Assembly (NCBI RefSeq): GCF_030247195.1
Contig: NC_080671.1
Location: 103,589,845 to 103,653,844 of the forward strand
Length of the DNA: 64,000 nucleotides
Direction of reading: 5' to 3'
Source of the DNA: Topomyia yanbarensis
Lineage: Eukaryota; Arthropoda; Insecta; Diptera; Culicidae
Part shown: positions 13,264 to 23,751 of the stretch, in pieces
Layout of the letters: each line of letters begins with the position of its first letter
How positions within the stretch are numbered: position 1 is the stretch's first letter
Translations under genes and position numbers: made by a program
The notes under the pieces: generated by a model
What the model was told of the DNA's origin: nothing
Database searches by the model: none
What the model saw: the letters and a program-made list of their open reading frames with translations, nothing else

Positions 13264-14052
13264 CGGTTGTCGGCACCCTAACATGGTCGGTTGTCGGCAC
13301 CCAATTTTTTTGGCAAATGCTCTGAATAATCTAATCAATATAGGTATTTTGGAACGGGCTTTACGAATAGATACCAGAGATCGATCTTTGGCACCATTCT
13401 GAAAACCAGGAAGGCGACTTCCGGTTTAGCGTTTTACATTTACATGAAGAAAGCCCACCTGGTCGTGTTTTCCCCGCTAGGTAGCACCGTATATACCAGA
13501 TTGTCACGACTAGATAATTTTGTGAGGGGGGGGGGGGGCTCGGGGTTACCCTGTAGTCCCCCTCCCGTTTTGACTGACTTCTATCTGATCTGTCTGAAGC
13601 TTTGGTAAAAAATTGGAGTGCCTGAAACTAACTCAATGGCAGTGAATGCGATCCGTCAGTGCATTAGCAGTGCGTTATATTCGCACTAGTTTTTCACATA
13701 CACATTTTGTGGTTCTGATGAAGAATGATGTTCATAATGCCTTTGATGGGTATTGAACAGAATAAATTTCCTTTTCCCTTTGAATCGTGATAATCATCAT
13801 TCATATTTTTCCATTTTTATTAAATTTTTTTAGGGTGCCGACAACCGACCACATTTTTCAAAATGGTAAACAGTTATCATTTTACTAAATTGTTGATAAC
13901 TTTTTTTAAATTGACAAATGAAATTAAATTCTTCGATAAGTTATTAGCTAAAGCCTCTAGCTTTCTATTGCTTATTCCCATATATTGTTTAATTGGAGTA
14001 ATGTTGTGAGCCAAAAACAAAAGTGTTCCGACAACCGAACACATTCCCCTAC
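13264..14052. repeat. Dispersed inverted motif GGTTGTCGGCACCC
   Basis: GGTTGTCGGCACCC occurs twice on the plus strand (about 13265 and 13290). Its complement occurs at about 13832-13850, with a variant (TTCCGACAACCGAACACATT) at about 14027-14046. The layout suggests a decayed inverted-repeat transposon, with a 12-13 base G run (about 13527) inside. The boundaries are uncertain. Confidence 0.5.
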
Positions 14053-14494
14053 ATAAATAATGCATCTCTACACTTATTGTAATGATTAAATAAAACACGT
14101 ATAGTGTAAAATATAGGTAACCCTTAAATACATAACATTATTTTAACACAACATTGCGAAAAACATCTCCAAATTATCACAATAATGTATTGAAGCTATC
14201 AGACAATTTTCACAATATTAAAAAAAAATTGATTTGCGCCTTTGAGGGTTAATATGACTCCCATGTTTGGAAATGAAGTCAAATGTGATATAAATTGATA
14301 CAAAAAATTATCTTTTGCACATTTCTAAAAGACTTGTTATGACCAACAAAAATGTTGCCAAAAACGGAGTGTGCCAAAAAGGGAGCATGCCAAAAACAAA
14401 ACGTGCCAAAAACGAAATCTTACTGTACTTCGCGTGTGTCTATAAGTTGTATGGAGTCCCAGTCCTTTCAAGATCTCACCAGTTGCTCTGCAAC

Positions 14495-14752
14495 AATATA
14501 ATATAATATAATATAATATAATATAATATAATATAATATAATATAATATAATATAATATAATATAAAATAATATAATATAATATAATATAATATAATATA
14601 ATATAATATAATATAATATAATATAATATAATATAATATAATATAATATAATATAATATAATATAATATAATATAATATAATATAATATAATATAATATA
14701 ATATAATATAATATAATATAATATAATATAATATAATATAATATAATATAAT
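14495..14752. repeat. (AATAT)n pentanucleotide tract, 258 bp
   Basis: About 51 units of AATAT, with one imperfect unit near 14564. The AATAT unit is also a known dipteran satellite monomer. The Tyr-Ile-Leu-rich minus-strand frame here is an artefact of the repeat. Confidence 0.97.
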
Positions 14753-17095
14753 GCAATATAAACTAGCCCACCTACATTAGATGAGAAGAAAAGATTGTTT
14801 ATATTTTGATATAATGAGTGTTACAAAATACAAAAATAGTCATATTTTCACTAGACGTTATATTGTGTTAGCTCTTATAAATTTTGTTTAATTACCGTTT
14901 TTGAGTGTCCGGGTTTATCTTTGCTTATATTGGGAAATTACCAAAATGAACCAGTATGTTCCTCCATTTTAAAGAAGAAACAACCATATCAACTGCCCGC
15001 CAAAACACTCGATCCAATGTCTATTAGTCATGAGACTCAGAGATCAATGAACCAGCACTCGCTCAGATCTGCCACTCTTACCCACCACGCAAGAGTACGC
15101 GCCCATCAAGCTCATCAGCGAAGCCCAGGGCCTTTTTTGTTGATAGAACAATACACATATGTAACCACCGTTTGTGGAGAAAGATAATATGGTGATATGC
15201 ATATACATGTATACATAGATACACACCGCGAATCTGGTCCGTTAGTGACAAGTTTTACCACTTTCAGGAGCCAGGGCGACAATTCGAGTGAGTTAAGAGA
15301 TAACACCCAAAGTCTGGTGATCTCTTATAGATGATAGTCCATCGATCTTCTCCTCCAATGAATCGATCACCGTGCCTAAGATCATATGGATCATCGCCTG
15401 GCTGACTTAACATGTCATTCTTCCGTTCGGAAGTGGAAACATCCGTCCCTTCCGATCACTAATAATCATGAAGTTCGAAGATCAAAAAAACTCAGCCCTC
15501 ACTCGACTCTACAACTCTCGATCACCAATCGAGGGTACATAGTTGCTTATTTTTGGGCATTTAGCCACTTTATTTGACTGGGTCCGCGTGGATGATGGTT
15601 CTTCAAAACAACTAGGCAAATTTTGAATATTTGCATTGCTGTGGTCTCAAAAATTTAAAAAAAATTACTTGAATATACTATGCGGTGTAAAATACATGAC
15701 AGTTTTAGAATTAAATACAATGATCCTACATCCATAGGATACTGCATCGGTCTGGGTCTAGTTGAATTTCAAAAACAAAATAATTCAATCTGTCAGACTT
15801 CAGGGTATCTCTTAGCTTCCATCCACTACCTGAAGCACGCGCCACACAGTGGCGGGTCTTCTAACAAAAGTCGGACAAAACCTCAAATGTTACCTAAATT
15901 GGCTGAAAATCACAATTTAAGCTAATTTTGAGGTGCTGAGCTCATTTTTGATGTCAAAAGTCGTAAAATATTAAATGCATTTTTCCATACAGTGTCATTG
16001 AACCTTTCTTATAACTATGATTCCGTTTTCATGATAGATTTTCCGTTACTGTTCACCAATTTCAGCAATATCATAAAAAATGAAGAACACTACTTTAAAT
16101 CCATTGTATAACGTGTTGGTTTACTGTAGATTGTCTACCTACCTTTTACACAAAACACCATGCGCCTCCATATCAGCAACAAACCTTCAAAATCTCCTTA
16201 AAACTTTTTGCGCACCTAGGCGCAGAACGAGACCATGATATTCGAAAAGTAGAGGTTATTTCCCATAGAATGTATACTATGTGATCGTTCCGAAATTTGT
16301 ACAGACTACATTAGTGAAAAAAGTATTTTTGATCTGACCACCTCAAACATATTTAAACTAAAAAGTCATAGTTCCAAGCAAATTTACCAAATGTATTTTA
16401 TTCACTAACTAATTTCTTTCGTTCCTGTACACAATGAGACTAGTTGTGCTAAAATCGGACCAAAATCAAAAGGGCAACATGCATATGAAGTGAACAGAGC
16501 AATGGTGGTTTCGGAAATGAAAATCATTAAAAAGTCCGGACTTTGTTACGTTTAAACTCATGTGAAAAATCCAATGATCATAAAATTTTGAATATACATC
16601 ATTCAATGCATGAGAAATTTAGGGAAAATATAAAATATCAACATTTCAAAAATAATTTTTTGAGGTTTTGGCCAGCCTCCAGCCACTGTGCGCCGTTGGG
16701 CTACTCGCTTCTAGGGACTGCCAGAATCATGGAGATCGCTACACAAATCCCTAAGCATAAAGATTTCTAAACTGAGTCTCACCGTCAAGCCCACGGAGAT
16801 ACAAACCGAGAAATATTATAGGTAGAAAAACGATAACTGCACATGGAGACAAAATTGGTAAAGTGACAGGGGTGACATTGAACGACTATGACGTACCCGT
16901 TATACAACTGAATGCAAATCAGATTGCCGCTCGTCAGCTCTGGCATAGTTGATGTTGCCAACGTTTTCAGGCAGCCCCGAAGAGTAGCCATTATTATACA
17001 GTAGTTACCTGGACTCTTACGCTTCCTGTGGGTCTACGCCGGTAGAAAACATCTTTCGACTGAGCGAATGTCTAAGGGCGCGGCTGGTCGCGCGG
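14753..17095. other. Anonymous sequence, no supported gene
   Basis: The first 30 bp repeat the segment seen near 10375-10410. Beyond that only short frames without recognisable domains occur on both strands. Confidence 0.45.
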
Positions 17096-17099
17096 TGGT

Positions 17100-18262
17100 G
17101 ATAAAGTTGAAGTTCCCGCGCGCTGCACCGTCGATAATGGAAACACTACGTAGCCTTACACGGGTGGCCCGAACTGCTCGTAAAGAATCGTCTTGGTAAA
17201 GTTCGACGCTTAGAAACGTCGAAGCCTGAACGACTTGAAAGTTTGATCAATTTTGCCATGGCAGTACAACAGCTGTGCGACCATCTCGAAGCCGCAAACC
17301 TTCGTGGGCATTTGACGAATCCAAAGCTATTAGAAAAACTTGTGGAAAAGTTGTCGGCCACAGTCAAACTCAATTGGGTTCGGCACAGGCGAGCGTTCGC
17401 GTATCCGTCTTTGAAGGAATTCGGTGAGTTCATGGACAGGTCTGCGGTCGAGGTAACCGTCCTCATATACCCAAAAAATGAAAGTTGTTGCTCGGAAAAA
17501 CCAAAACTGAACCAAATGGCTGACGTCTCTGTAGCTGCGGTTGATTACGTTTCGCTCCGGAAGCCTTGTCCGATCGGCTTAAAGCTGGACCATAGGACAA
17601 GGAATTGCAACGAATTTAGGCAAATGAATCTCTAAGCGCAGTAAAGAGCGGTGGAGGAAAACAAACGATCATGGAAATTGGACATGTAAATCGAGATTCT
17701 ACTGTAACGTCTTGAACGTCACAGGTATCACCCACTTATGTGTCGAGAAGCAACGGTAACTGCGGTGAAAGCTGATTGCAAGACACATCAGAACTCTATG
17801 GTACTAGTTTTATTCCGTATTGTACTAATCACGTTGTTCTCCGGGACTCGAAGTTTCGACACCTTGGCATTCCTCGGCGAAGGTTCTTCTCACACTCGGG
17901 TCGATGCCAGTGTAACACCCAGTCTCCGAATGGTTGTAGTTTTGGAGCCGTTGGTGTTGACATGGACCTCCAACGTCGTCTGCAAGGAGAGCTCACCGAA
18001 ACGGGTCGACTTGATGATATCCGCCAGAGGAGGGCATAAGCGTTATAATCTTCTGGTTACGCACACACTTTGCGCATTGAACCTATCAAAGCAGAGTCTG
18101 CAAATGAACGACATAGTTTAGGTGTTTTAAACACTTCATGAACGTTCCCATGGTATCATTTTAGAACACCGAACCCAAGGTACTGATTGGACTGCGAAAC
18201 CTGTACCTCTTCTCACCCATCGAGAGACGTATAGGTGAATCAGGCGAAACTATCGCAGTAAA
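17100..18262 (+). pseudogene. BEL/Pao LTR-retrotransposon polyprotein remnant
   Basis: Frameshifted pieces of one BEL/Pao polyprotein read in order. First is a gag-side segment: LVKNRLGKVRRLE, then INFAMAVQQLCDHLEAANL at about 17243-17300, then KLLEKLVEKLSATVKLNW. Next is the aspartic protease region at about 17795-18110 (FRIVLITLFSGTRSFD, FLGEGSS, LVLTWTSNV, VDLMISARG), where the expected catalytic Asp reads as Gly in LGEGSS. Last is the protease-RT linker at about 18178-18262 (KVLIGLRNLYLFSPIE). It is interrupted at 18263 by the ORF1-only LINE insertion. The element is dead: it has several frameshifts and stops and no LTRs that I can see. Confidence 0.75.
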
Positions 18263-18278
18263 GAGTATCAAGTATCAT
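18263..18278. repeat. 16-bp target site duplication, left copy
   Basis: GAGTATCAAGTATCAT is repeated exactly at 19504-19519 and brackets the minus-strand LINE insertion. Confidence 0.9.
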
Positions 18279-18382
18279 TTTTTTAATTCGTTTATTTGAC
18301 ACGGCTCATAGCGGTAGCTTAACGGAGCCATGGATCTTTTATATGTTTACAATACATGTAAAAATTAAAATACAAACAAGAA

Positions 18383-19384
18383 TTACTCAATTGGATCTCG
18401 CGCGCGTAACTTTTTATTGCGAGCGGAGACCTTTTTTCGCGATGTCTGTTGGCAAACAGCGTCAGGGGGGTCATTTAATTCTCTCTTGTTTTTCACGTCC
18501 CGGTCGAAGTTGGCTTGGTGTCCGGGATCAGATGTTCTCCCTTGCTTCTTGCACTTATTGTTGATCAGTGTAAATCCTTCGTCATTGTTACTGCATTCGT
18601 TACCGATGTTGCTTACAGTTGCTTTTGGGGTGCTGGATGATTCTTTTGTTGTTGTCATTATAGTTTGAACAAACAGCTATCACAAATTTGGCCACCGTTT
18701 GTGGTTCAGGCATTGGTATTGAAAGTTTTGTTTTAGGTTGGTTTGCTGTAGATGAGTTGGCAATCGGTTGAGATGCATTTTCCTCTGCATATTCCGCGCA
18801 AGGTTGTCCATGATGAGCTGTCTGATTACAATACTTGCACGTAGGAGTTTGCCCCTCATGGGTGCATAGCGTAGTTTGCATAATTGTAGTTCCGTGAGTT
18901 TTGAGTTTTATTGTCAAGTAGGAGGGTATAGGCTTTTCAACCCGCATCCTCACTATAAAAACGCCGTTAGGAGTACCCGGGAAGAAGTTTCTCCAAGTAT
19001 CAGGTGTAACGGATTCTACTTCTCCGTATTGCGACATGCATTTTGCAATTGGCTCAGGAGGGGTACGAGGTGATAGGTCATATAACCTTACATCTATATA
19101 ATCATTCTCAATGTATACGGGAATCTTAATTCCAACGTTGTCACTTTCAACCACGTGTTTTAAGTTGTTCTTCAAAACGAAACGCTCGGCTTGTGCTAAC
19201 GTGTTGAATGTTATTAACACTACATTGCGAAGATGATGATACTGAAGGTACAAGAATTCCGCAAGCCTAAGTTGCATTTTTACCTTCAGAAGGTATCGCA
19301 CTTCACTAAAACTCGGTCGTTTTAAACAAAATTTATAATATAGCGGTGGGGTCGGAGTAGAGCTTTTTCGTCAACTTTACTCAT
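18383..19384 (-). pseudogene. LINE ORF1 (gag-like, one CCHC knuckle), frameshifted
   Basis: The first ATG is at 19384 (MSKVDEKALL). A frameshift near 19325 leads into the long frame that ends at 18600, and another near 18640 leads into the tail ending at 18383 (EGFTLINNK ... KKLRARDPIE). The middle contains an RRM-like gag region (RNVVLITFNTLAQAERFV, VRLYDLSPRTPPEPI) and a zinc knuckle, CKYCNQTAHHGQPC (CX2CX4HX4C). Such proteins bind element RNA and form the ribonucleoprotein. Two shifts make this copy non-coding today. The ORF1 differs from those of families A and B, which have three knuckles. Confidence 0.7.
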
Positions 19385-19470
19385 GATGACAAGAATAATC
19401 CGATATTTCCTTTGTTCTCGAGACAATGCACACTAGATCGAGAGGCCTGTTGTTCACTTGGCTCGATTGT

Positions 19471-19476
19471 ACGTCT
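19471..19476 (-). promoter_or_regulatory. Downstream promoter element (DPE) at +28 of the ORF1-only LINE
   Basis: The minus strand reads AGACGT at exactly +28 to +33 from the element's first base, matching the consensus RGWYVT. Internal, TATA-less promoters with a DPE at this spacing are established for Jockey- and I-type LINEs of flies. The spacing also supports 19503 as the true 5' end. Confidence 0.6.
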
Positions 19477-19503
19477 GACTGCGGCAGAAGTAGAAAGTGG
19501 ACT

Positions 19504-19519
19504 GAGTATCAAGTATCAT
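19504..19519. repeat. 16-bp target site duplication, right copy
   Basis: Exact copy of 18263-18278. Confidence 0.9.
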
Positions 19520-19594
19520 ATTATCGTACTAAAGTAACTCCAAATATGAGATATAGAGAGTGTGACATCTCACCCGAAATTACCCTATGACATA

Positions 19595-19824
19595 CCGAAG
19601 ACTGCATATTAAGAAGACTGATATCTCTTTCCCTCCCTCATACAAACGAGAAGCGACAAAGGTTACAGCGCCTCTATTGGATGAAGGTATGAAGGTTAAT
19701 GTAAAAGTGTACATGTGTGTGTCCATCACTATGGGAAGTACCACCTTTACCCGTAAGTGATGTTGCTGTCACTGTCTCCAGATTCTGGAAACAGTTGCCA
19801 GTCTTCTTGATATACAGTCTTCGG
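19595..19824. mobile_element. MITE, 230 bp
   Basis: The 26-bp left end starting CCGAAGACTG matches the inverse of the right end, CAGTCTTCTTGATATACAG plus TCTTCGG, with two mismatches. The interior has no coding capacity. A target duplication is ambiguous (TA-rich flanks). Confidence 0.6.
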
Positions 19825-20490
19825 TTATATCTTCAGTGTTCCGAAATTTCAATATCAGTTACGCCTCCCGAATTCATTAACTTTCCAACCGACTGAAATT
19901 TCATGCAGAATCGAATGCTTGACTGCAAAGGAAATATGAATTCATTCACCAACCAAAGCATTCACTTGTTATTATGTGGGCAATTTAAAGGTAGAAGCAT
20001 CTACATTTTCAAGCATAAGTGAACTGCGTAATCTATATCTGGGGAACTTTTGCTCAATAATTCCCCTCAGAGCTAGCATAAAAACAAAATTCAGTTTTTT
20101 TCTTAAACCGAACATGTATGTACCTAAAGGTTGGGAGAACGAATGACGAGGGAAACGAACCAAAAATTTCATTCATCACACTGGGCATGAATTGAATTTC
20201 GTTTTCTTTCAAGTTCACGCAGGTATATCAATTTTTTTAAGCTCTGTATACCTTACATGTACATTGTATCCGAGAACATATTTTCAGGATTGTTTAGAAT
20301 TTGTTAAGAATTTGTTTTCAGTTCTCAAAATTTCGTTCAGCTTTCAGTGACTATCTCAAGCCTTCAAAATTAATCCATTTACGCATTCAGTTTTCAAGCC
20401 CAAAATCCTGACTACGAACCTGAGGAAAGAGTAAACTTAATAAGCTGTTTGTATAAATCAAATCAGCAATCTAGCTCGAGAAAATAATTT

Positions 20491-20496
20491 TTTATT
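20491..20496 (-). terminator. Polyadenylation signal AATAAA
   Basis: TTTATT on the plus strand, so AATAAA on the minus strand, downstream of the candidate exon ending at 20547. Confidence 0.35.
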
Positions 20497-20546
20497 ACTC
20501 TTCCATAATTGGGGTAATTGTCGATAAATTGCAAGAAGTCATTAAT

Positions 20547-20839
20547 TTAAGAATGTTTAAGTCGTATGTCGTTGATAGCACCATCCAGATGAGAATCAAA
20601 ACAAATCACACGCTCCTGCGCTTGCATCCAATCAACCCATGAGAAGTTAATGATTTTGGTTACCGAGCGCTTAATGCCATCTGACACGGTAGCCCATATA
20701 GCTTGCAGTGTAATTATACCAAGTGGTAACAAACTGCACTCCACAGTCCACAGTACTAAAGCTACAACCCACACCAATGCGAAACCAGAGCAAGTGGTGA
20801 ATGAAGAATCTTCGTCGTTTGTCGTGATTTTCCCGCGGT
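20547..20839 (-). CDS. Candidate terminal coding exon, membrane segment, unknown protein
   Basis: On the minus strand a good 3' splice site (TCGTTATTTTCAG) precedes an open frame from 20839 to the stop at 20547-20549. The frame encodes a hydrophobic stretch (FALVWVVALVLWTVEC, then LLPLGIITLQAIWATV) and ends INDIRLKHS. An AATAAA signal lies at 20491-20496, about 50 nt after the stop. Just upstream, in the same frame, ATGCCGTTGGCTGTTG opens a second hydrophobic stretch but runs into a TAG before the splice site. I do not recognise the family. It may be the last exon of a membrane protein gene or a pseudogene. Confidence 0.3.
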
Positions 20840-21280
20840 CTGAAAATAACGACAGCTAGTGGAAGACCATCGTCATAATCACAGTAGAAACAACAATCAC
20901 AACAGCCAACGGCATTTCCAATTCGTAGCTGGGGAAGGTACATTAGCACTTTCGATAAATTTGCATAGAATGAAGTGAATGCTTCCGAGTGTGCTTTTCA
21001 ATGTTCAAAACAAAACTGTGGGATGATCGCATTCCGGTGCGACACTGGTGTTAAGTAGTAACGCTAGTTACAGTGACCTTGGTTAACAGTTTCAGTTTGG
21101 TGCGACATGGTTGCTCCAGTAGGTGACCTACATAACAATGGACTACATAGGGTTTTGGAGGAACGAAACGAAACGAAACGCAGTAGATTTATACTAATTG
21201 TTTTATTTCATTTTCGAAAAAAATATGAATTCAAAAATGATTAAAAAACTTTTTTCTGTAACCTGATTTTATTTAGTCTT

Positions 21281-21286
21281 TTATTT
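21281..21286 (-). terminator. Polyadenylation signal AATAAA of the coiled-coil gene
   Basis: TTTATT on the plus strand lies about 175 nt past the stop codon at 21461. Confidence 0.5.
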
Positions 21287-21460
21287 TCGGTTCCATGAAT
21301 TCTTATCGATGCACGAAATGTTGATCAGCGAAGAAAGGTATGAATCGACAAACAATTCCATACCATTTATGTCAGATTTTGCACACAACTTCTACGAAGC
21401 ATCACGCTGCCAAACGAAAACCAATAACACCAAGCTTTACACTTCAAATTTAAATTATGC

Positions 21461-22350
21461 TTACAGTTTATCACGAAGCGATTTGTTCCGTCTCTCATAC
21501 CTCCGTATACACTGTTCCAGTACAGATATTTGCAATCGATAGCGGCTGTTTCTACGTTCGAGCATCCGAATGACTTTCTTATGCTGAATGCTCCTGAATT
21601 CCAGGTGACCGACCGTGGATAGAATGTTTTGAAGTAATTCTTCTTCGGAACAACGTCGCAAATTCTGTTGAAAGGACTGAACAATCGATTCTGTGTATCT
21701 ACCGGGCAGTTGTACCGTGTTCCACAATTCACACTTACCTGCTTGATTGAATTGCCTTCGAGAAACGACATGCAAGCGACGAAGGCGTTCAGAAACGGCA
21801 ATAGTTGATCGTAGCGTACACTTTGAAGGTAATCGTTTTCCGCCTGAAGGTCCCTTGTGAGGGCTATTAAATTGCCAATTTGTGATTCTAATTTTGTCCA
21901 AGATTCGGATTGTTCAATATCGGCTTCTTCGCATTTGTTTGATCTTAAGTTGAAACTACTTGCAGCTGTCACCTTATTTCGTTCAGGTAAAGTTTGCGGC
22001 ACGGAGTGAGGTTTATTGGCTATTTCTGAGATGATCTCACGGTCAACTTCACTATGGTCATCAACCGAGTAAATGGTTTCAAATACTGGGACGTATTTTC
22101 TGCGTGATCCATGTACTGTTTGCGGTGTTTGTAGCATATTTGTTTTGTTTTCCGGGTTCAAATAATTCGATCGATTTTCAAGAACTTCCGGCGGTTGTTT
22201 TAGTACTAAGTCAACGTGATTGTAGAGAGATAAAGTATGTTGTGGTGTTTTGGGCTTGATAGATTCACTATTCGATGTGATTTGTGGCTTCACAACGTAA
22301 TTTTCTCTCTTCTGTTGTAGCGGAATCCAGGTGGGAATCCTAGACGTCAT
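21461..22350 (-). CDS. Host gene: two-exon coiled-coil protein, 275 aa, function unknown
   Basis: This is the best host gene in the window. Coding exon 1 runs 22350-21739 (204 codons, start MTSRIPTWIP after GTCAGAA). It ends ...EGNSIKQ at a consensus donor CAG/GTAAGT, phase 0. A 62-nt intron (21738-21677, ending TTCAG) leads to exon 2, 21676-21461 (71 codons plus stop), in frame. The N-terminal half is polar and probably disordered. Residues about 150-275 are predicted helical and coiled coil (KLESQIGNLIALTRDLQAEN; then LRRCSEEELLQNIL, VIRMLERRNSRYRLQ, LEQCIRRYERRNKSLRDKL). That composition fits a structural or adaptor protein, for example cytoskeletal or centrosomal, but I recognise no named family. 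Reading straight through the intron gives a Cys-rich tail that I consider spurious. AATAAA follows at 21286-21281. Confidence 0.65.
21677..21738 (-). other. Short spliceosomal intron (62 nt) of the coiled-coil gene
   Basis: It begins GTAAGTG, ends GATTGTTCAG, and joins two phase-0 exons. The size is typical of short dipteran introns. Acceptors 12 nt later or 12-22 nt earlier are possible, but this one gives the best length and keeps the helical frame. Confidence 0.6.
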
Positions 22351-22361
22351 TTCTGACTAGC

Positions 22362-23430
22362 TTGTTTTATGAGGCTACTTGGATGGGATATCAGTCGAAA
22401 TCATGGACGAATCGAAACTACCAGCTCACGATGAAGCGCAACGAATTTTACAAGAGACTAATTGAGACAGAGTACTCCAGAATTTGCCAGGGTCAGGGTC
22501 GTCGCGCGAAAGAGGGGGGGGGGGGGTGGTCTAGGGTGTTTTCCCGGAATCCACTTGGTGGAAAATTTCTTTATCACTCTCAGCAATACTTTCTAAATCT
22601 TCCATCACACGGTAATTGTAAACAGCACCCTCGGGCCGCAGACCTCAATTCAAAAGGAGGACCCATTCGGTGTTGGTTAGCAGTTACGCTGATAGTCGCC
22701 AAAGAGGGAACATGCCTACCTACATCCAAGCCAGAAACATCCACTGATCCGCCCATCATCCATCACTATCGTCCGGATCACTATCGTACTGGAATCTTTG
22801 GAGCCAAAACAACCGGCCCGTTTTACCGACGTTCGCGAGCGGACCGCGCTCTTCGGCATCGTTAGTATTGCGAGGCTCATCAGAAACAATAACGACAGTA
22901 CGGTACGTTGAGTGATACCACAGCTTAACAATTCTTCACACATTAAAATAAATTTAAAAAATGTGACTAGGATTTTTACAGTTGGTTTAGCTTAGATTTA
23001 TTTTGTTTAGTACAAATGATGACAGAATGTTCTGCTATGCGTTAAATTTATAATTTAACAAAAGTCACTGAAAATAGTTTTAAAAAAATAACTCCTTTAG
23101 AAAGGGGAATAGAACTATTTCAGCAAATAACTCCATTGTTACTGGTGATCAAATTCTTCCAATTTCTATATTGGAAAGTTACCTAATACTGTATTCATTG
23201 CTTACAACAAGACAGGCATGACTATCCCACGTGAAAAGCCTCGTGCTTGCATTCTTGCAAATAAGGCTACTAACTCGTGTCTCATAACGGAGCTCACAAC
23301 TCGCGATATCTGTGCAGTCACAGTTACACTGACTGTCGGTATCATAAACAAGAAGTATATACTCTGAAGACTCGTTTTTGTCAGCCCCTTGGTGAATTTT
23401 AGGCAGATAAAATGGGAACATTGACAAAAT
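22362..23430. other. Intergenic sequence with a G13 run
   Basis: It has no recognisable gene. The plus-strand frame at 22362-22865 spans a homopolymer G run (about 22514-22526) and low-complexity sequence and has no known domain. The segment before 22360 is the likely 5' UTR and promoter of the minus-strand coiled-coil gene. Confidence 0.4.
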
Positions 23431-23751
23431 CGTTTTCGAGCGCTCGGTCGAGACACAAGTGTTTTATTGTCAGTCCGTGTACCAGTGCGTACTGACAAAG
23501 AATAGTGCTAATCCGCGTTCAAGATTATCTTGCGCACTCTCCGCCTCGTCGAGGTTTCAGTATTTTTCCCTTCTTTTGTGTTTCTGTTTCTGAGTACTGT
23601 TAGCCGGTCAGTGACCAGTGAGGCCGTGTTCTTCTAGTAATCCGTCTGGATACCGTTTCGTTTCCCCTTCTTCGTTCTTTTACTAACGTGCACTGGGTAA
23701 TAGGCCCGTGCAAAAATTACTTCCCCTGACGGCGGTTCATCTCAAGGTGAG

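Larger units (their letters stand above)
11338..14425. mobile_element. TA-flanked inverted-repeat DNA element, 3.1 kb, nested
   Basis: The left end is TA followed by CAGTAGGATTCCGTTTTTGGCA. The right end reads TGCCAAAAACGAAATCTTACTG followed by TA, its near-exact inverse (two mismatches over 22 bp). The motif TTTTTGGCA or its complement is repeated several times inside each end, like subterminal binding sites. The TA target and CAG start fit Tc1/mariner-type non-autonomous elements. No transposase frame is visible. The interior hosts other MITE fragments (12115-12275, 12920 onward, 13264-14052). The two ends could instead belong to two separate copies. Confidence 0.5.
18279..19503 (-). mobile_element. 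Complete ORF1-only LINE (non-autonomous), 1,225 bp
   Basis: Perfect 16-bp duplications flank the insertion. On the minus strand it starts at 19503, has a 119-nt leader, encodes an ORF1/gag-like protein, and finishes with TCAAATAAACGAATT plus an A run at 18279. There is no endonuclease, RT or RNase H sequence. Both ends are present, so it is not a simple 5' truncation. The 3' terminus matches that of the family A LINEs at 29.5 and 37.6 kb, suggesting trans-mobilisation. Bases +28 to +33 of the minus strand read AGACGT, a perfect downstream promoter element. It could be an internal deletion product of a full LINE. Confidence 0.85.

Noticed and set aside
14337..14756. 139-codon Leu-Tyr-Ile frame, minus strand
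   Set aside because: It is the translation of the (AATAT)n tract.
17146..17515. Minus-strand frames over the BEL/Pao remnant
   Set aside because: They are shadows; the plus strand carries the recognisable polyprotein.
21367..21676. Unspliced reading of the coiled-coil gene to a 327-codon product
   Set aside because: It reads through a consensus donor and yields a Cys-rich tail in the wrong frame. Splicing restores the helical frame.
22362..22865. 167-codon plus-strand frame
   Set aside because: It spans a G13 homopolymer, has no recognisable domain, and lies over the likely upstream region of the minus-strand gene.
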